A stretch of DNA of 64,000 nucleotides from Intestinibacter bartlettii (GTDB taxonomy: Bacteria > Bacillota > Clostridia > Peptostreptococcales > Peptostreptococcaceae): NCBI RefSeq assembly GCF_000154445.1, contig NZ_DS499566.1; one strand, 5' to 3'. Shown here in pieces: positions 63,222 to 64,000 of this stretch (position 1 is the stretch's first letter; each line of letters begins with the position of its first letter). Below the pieces are notes generated by a model. That model saw nothing but the letters and a program-made list of their open reading frames with translations, did no database searches and was not told the origin of the DNA. Position numbers and translations under genes: made by a program.

Positions 63222-63250
63222 AAATATAGACTTTCTTTGAAACACATATA
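63222..63250 (+). repeat. degenerate left part of the dispersed element
   Basis: AAAATATAGACTTTCTTTG then AAACACATAT matches the junction between the two hairpins of copies A and B, with several changes. The second hairpin is missing. Confidence 0.45.
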
Positions 63251-63268
63251 AAAAAACTATAATATTTC

Positions 63269-63306
63269 AAAAGCCCCTTTTAGTGTTAACTCTATAAGGG
63301 GCTTTA
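63269..63306. terminator. bidirectional terminator
   Basis: AAAGCCCCTT / AAGGGGCTTT stem between the MocR-type gene and murF. Confidence 0.8.
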
Positions 63307-63349
63307 TTTCAACTTTATGTTAAAATAAACTTGGTTAAGTTAATTTTTA

Positions 63350-64000
63350 TTATTTATTTAAAAATTCTACAACTTCCTCTAAATGCATTCCTCTAGATGC
63401 TTTTACTAAAATTGTATCTCCTTTTTGTAGTATATTTTTGAAGTTTTCCATAGCTTCTTCTTTAGTTGCAAAATGATGTACATTATCTTTGTTCATATTA
63501 TTTTCTAAAGCTTCTTTTGATATAAACTCAGCATCTTTACCGATTGCAATAATTACATCTGCATTTTCACTTGCATCTTTACCAACTTGCTTGTGTCCTT
63601 CTTCTGCAAATGAACCCATTTCAAATATATCTCCTAATATTGCTACTCTTCTTGTTTTATATCTGTTTAAAACTTTTAAAGCTGCTCTCATAGAATCTAC
63701 ACTTGCATTGTAAACTGAATCTATTACTGTATAGTTATCATTTTTTATAACATCCATTCTAGATTTAGTTATTTCTAAAGTTTCAAGGCCATTTCTTATT
63801 TCGTCTAAAGTTAAATTTAAAGTTTTGCCTACAAGTATTGCAGCCATAGCATTGTATATATTATGTTCTCCAACTGTCGGTATATAGAATTTTTCTATTT
63901 TATTATCTATCATAACGTTAAATATAGTATCGTTATCATTCATTTCAAAATCTACACAGTATATTGTGTTATCTTTTTCAAAACCAAAAGTTTTTAAGTT
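63350..64000 (-). CDS. murF: UDP-MurNAc-tripeptide D-Ala-D-Ala ligase MurF, 3' part
   Basis: 217 C-terminal residues are visible; the frame is open at the window edge, so the ATP-binding N-terminal half is missing only because of the cut. The visible part holds the end of the central domain (PTVGEHNIYNAMAAILVGKTL, with the NAMAA block of Mur ligases) and the C-terminal domain (DSVYNASVDSMRAALKVL, RVAILGDIFEMG, ILVKASRGMHLEEVV). The DxYNAxxxSM and GDMxELG-type blocks identify MurF. It adds D-Ala-D-Ala made by Ddl. Confidence 0.93.
   Translation of the reverse strand, partial: NLKTFGFEKDNTIYCVDFEMNDNDTIFNVMIDNKIEKFYIPTVGEHNIYNAMAAILVGKTLNLTLDEIRNGLETLEITKSRMDVIKNDNYTVIDSVYNASVDSMRAALKVLNRYKTRRVAILGDIFEMGSFAEEGHKQVGKDASENADVIIAIGKDAEFISKEALENNMNKDNVHHFATKEEAMENFKNILQKGDTILVKASRGMHLEEVVEFLNK

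Noticed and set aside
1..64000. CRISPR array, tRNA, rRNA, tmRNA or prophage
   Set aside because: No regularly spaced direct repeats, no cloverleaf sequences and no phage structural genes were seen. The palindromes in the cysK region are operator-like, not CRISPR.

Overview
The window is AT-rich chromosomal DNA from a spore-forming member of the Clostridia, most like Peptostreptococcaceae (the Clostridioides / Terrisporobacter / Intestinibacter group). The basis is codon and base composition, strong AGGAGG ribosome sites, frequent TTG and GTG starts, a CotE-type peroxiredoxin-chitinase spore-coat protein, a PdaA-type spore-cortex deacetylase, glutamine synthetase III, and an Amt-PII fusion. 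The species cannot be fixed from sequence alone. There is no prophage, CRISPR array, rRNA or tRNA. Mobile DNA is limited to a decayed IS3-type transposase tail and a dispersed palindromic element of about 120 bp.

Layout. 0-3 kb: 5' part of a DUF3810 membrane protein gene, small hypothetical and membrane proteins, and a coiled-coil protein with a degenerate J-like segment. 3.2-7.3 kb: thiamine salvage operon thiD-thiM-tenA-thiT-thiE (minus strand) behind a TPP riboswitch with a terminator. 7.3-9.7 kb: GIY-YIG protein, ferredoxin, and cysK-cysE behind a promoter covered by four 13-bp palindromes. 9.8-15.1 kb: flavodoxin, NUDIX hydrolase, half-length UvrC-like protein, EamA transporter and a TetM-like GTPase. 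15.2-18.3 kb: GltS, DUF1540 protein, PlsC acyltransferase, two small proteins. 18.4-24.7 kb: envelope and signalling block (TPR membrane proteins, Fis-type regulator, VanW protein, PP2C-like phosphatase). 24.9-36.8 kb: CotE-like protein, Rossmann protein, RNase H, AEC and CaCA transporters, DinG-type helicase-exonuclease, PdaA-like deacetylase, and a CehA-like protein without its catalytic histidines.

36.8-45.5 kb is the most informative part: a Dph6-like protein, pyrG, an ANTAR antiterminator (nitR), glnA (GSI), then on the other strand glnN (GSIII) and amt-PII. The leaders of glnA, glnN and amt each hold a small hairpin with a six-base loop (A-A-R-G-G-C) whose 3' half is also the 5' arm of an intrinsic terminator. 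This is the arrangement expected for ANTAR-controlled antitermination, and the only ANTAR protein in the window sits directly after glnA. I read this as one local nitrogen-assimilation regulon controlled by RNA.

45.5-64 kb: IS3 remnant and the second copy of the dispersed element, tkt, tal, a radical SAM protein, EamA transporter, DJ-1 protein, zinc phospholipase-like protein, a LytTR-DUF3021-ABC operon, cinA with two ABC exporter half-transporters, ddl, a frameshifted MocR-type regulator and the 3' part of murF.

Two cautions. At least four genes carry single-base frameshifts, and two more have strong ribosome sites followed by AUA or AUU instead of a normal start. These may be real or may be base-calling errors in the assembly.
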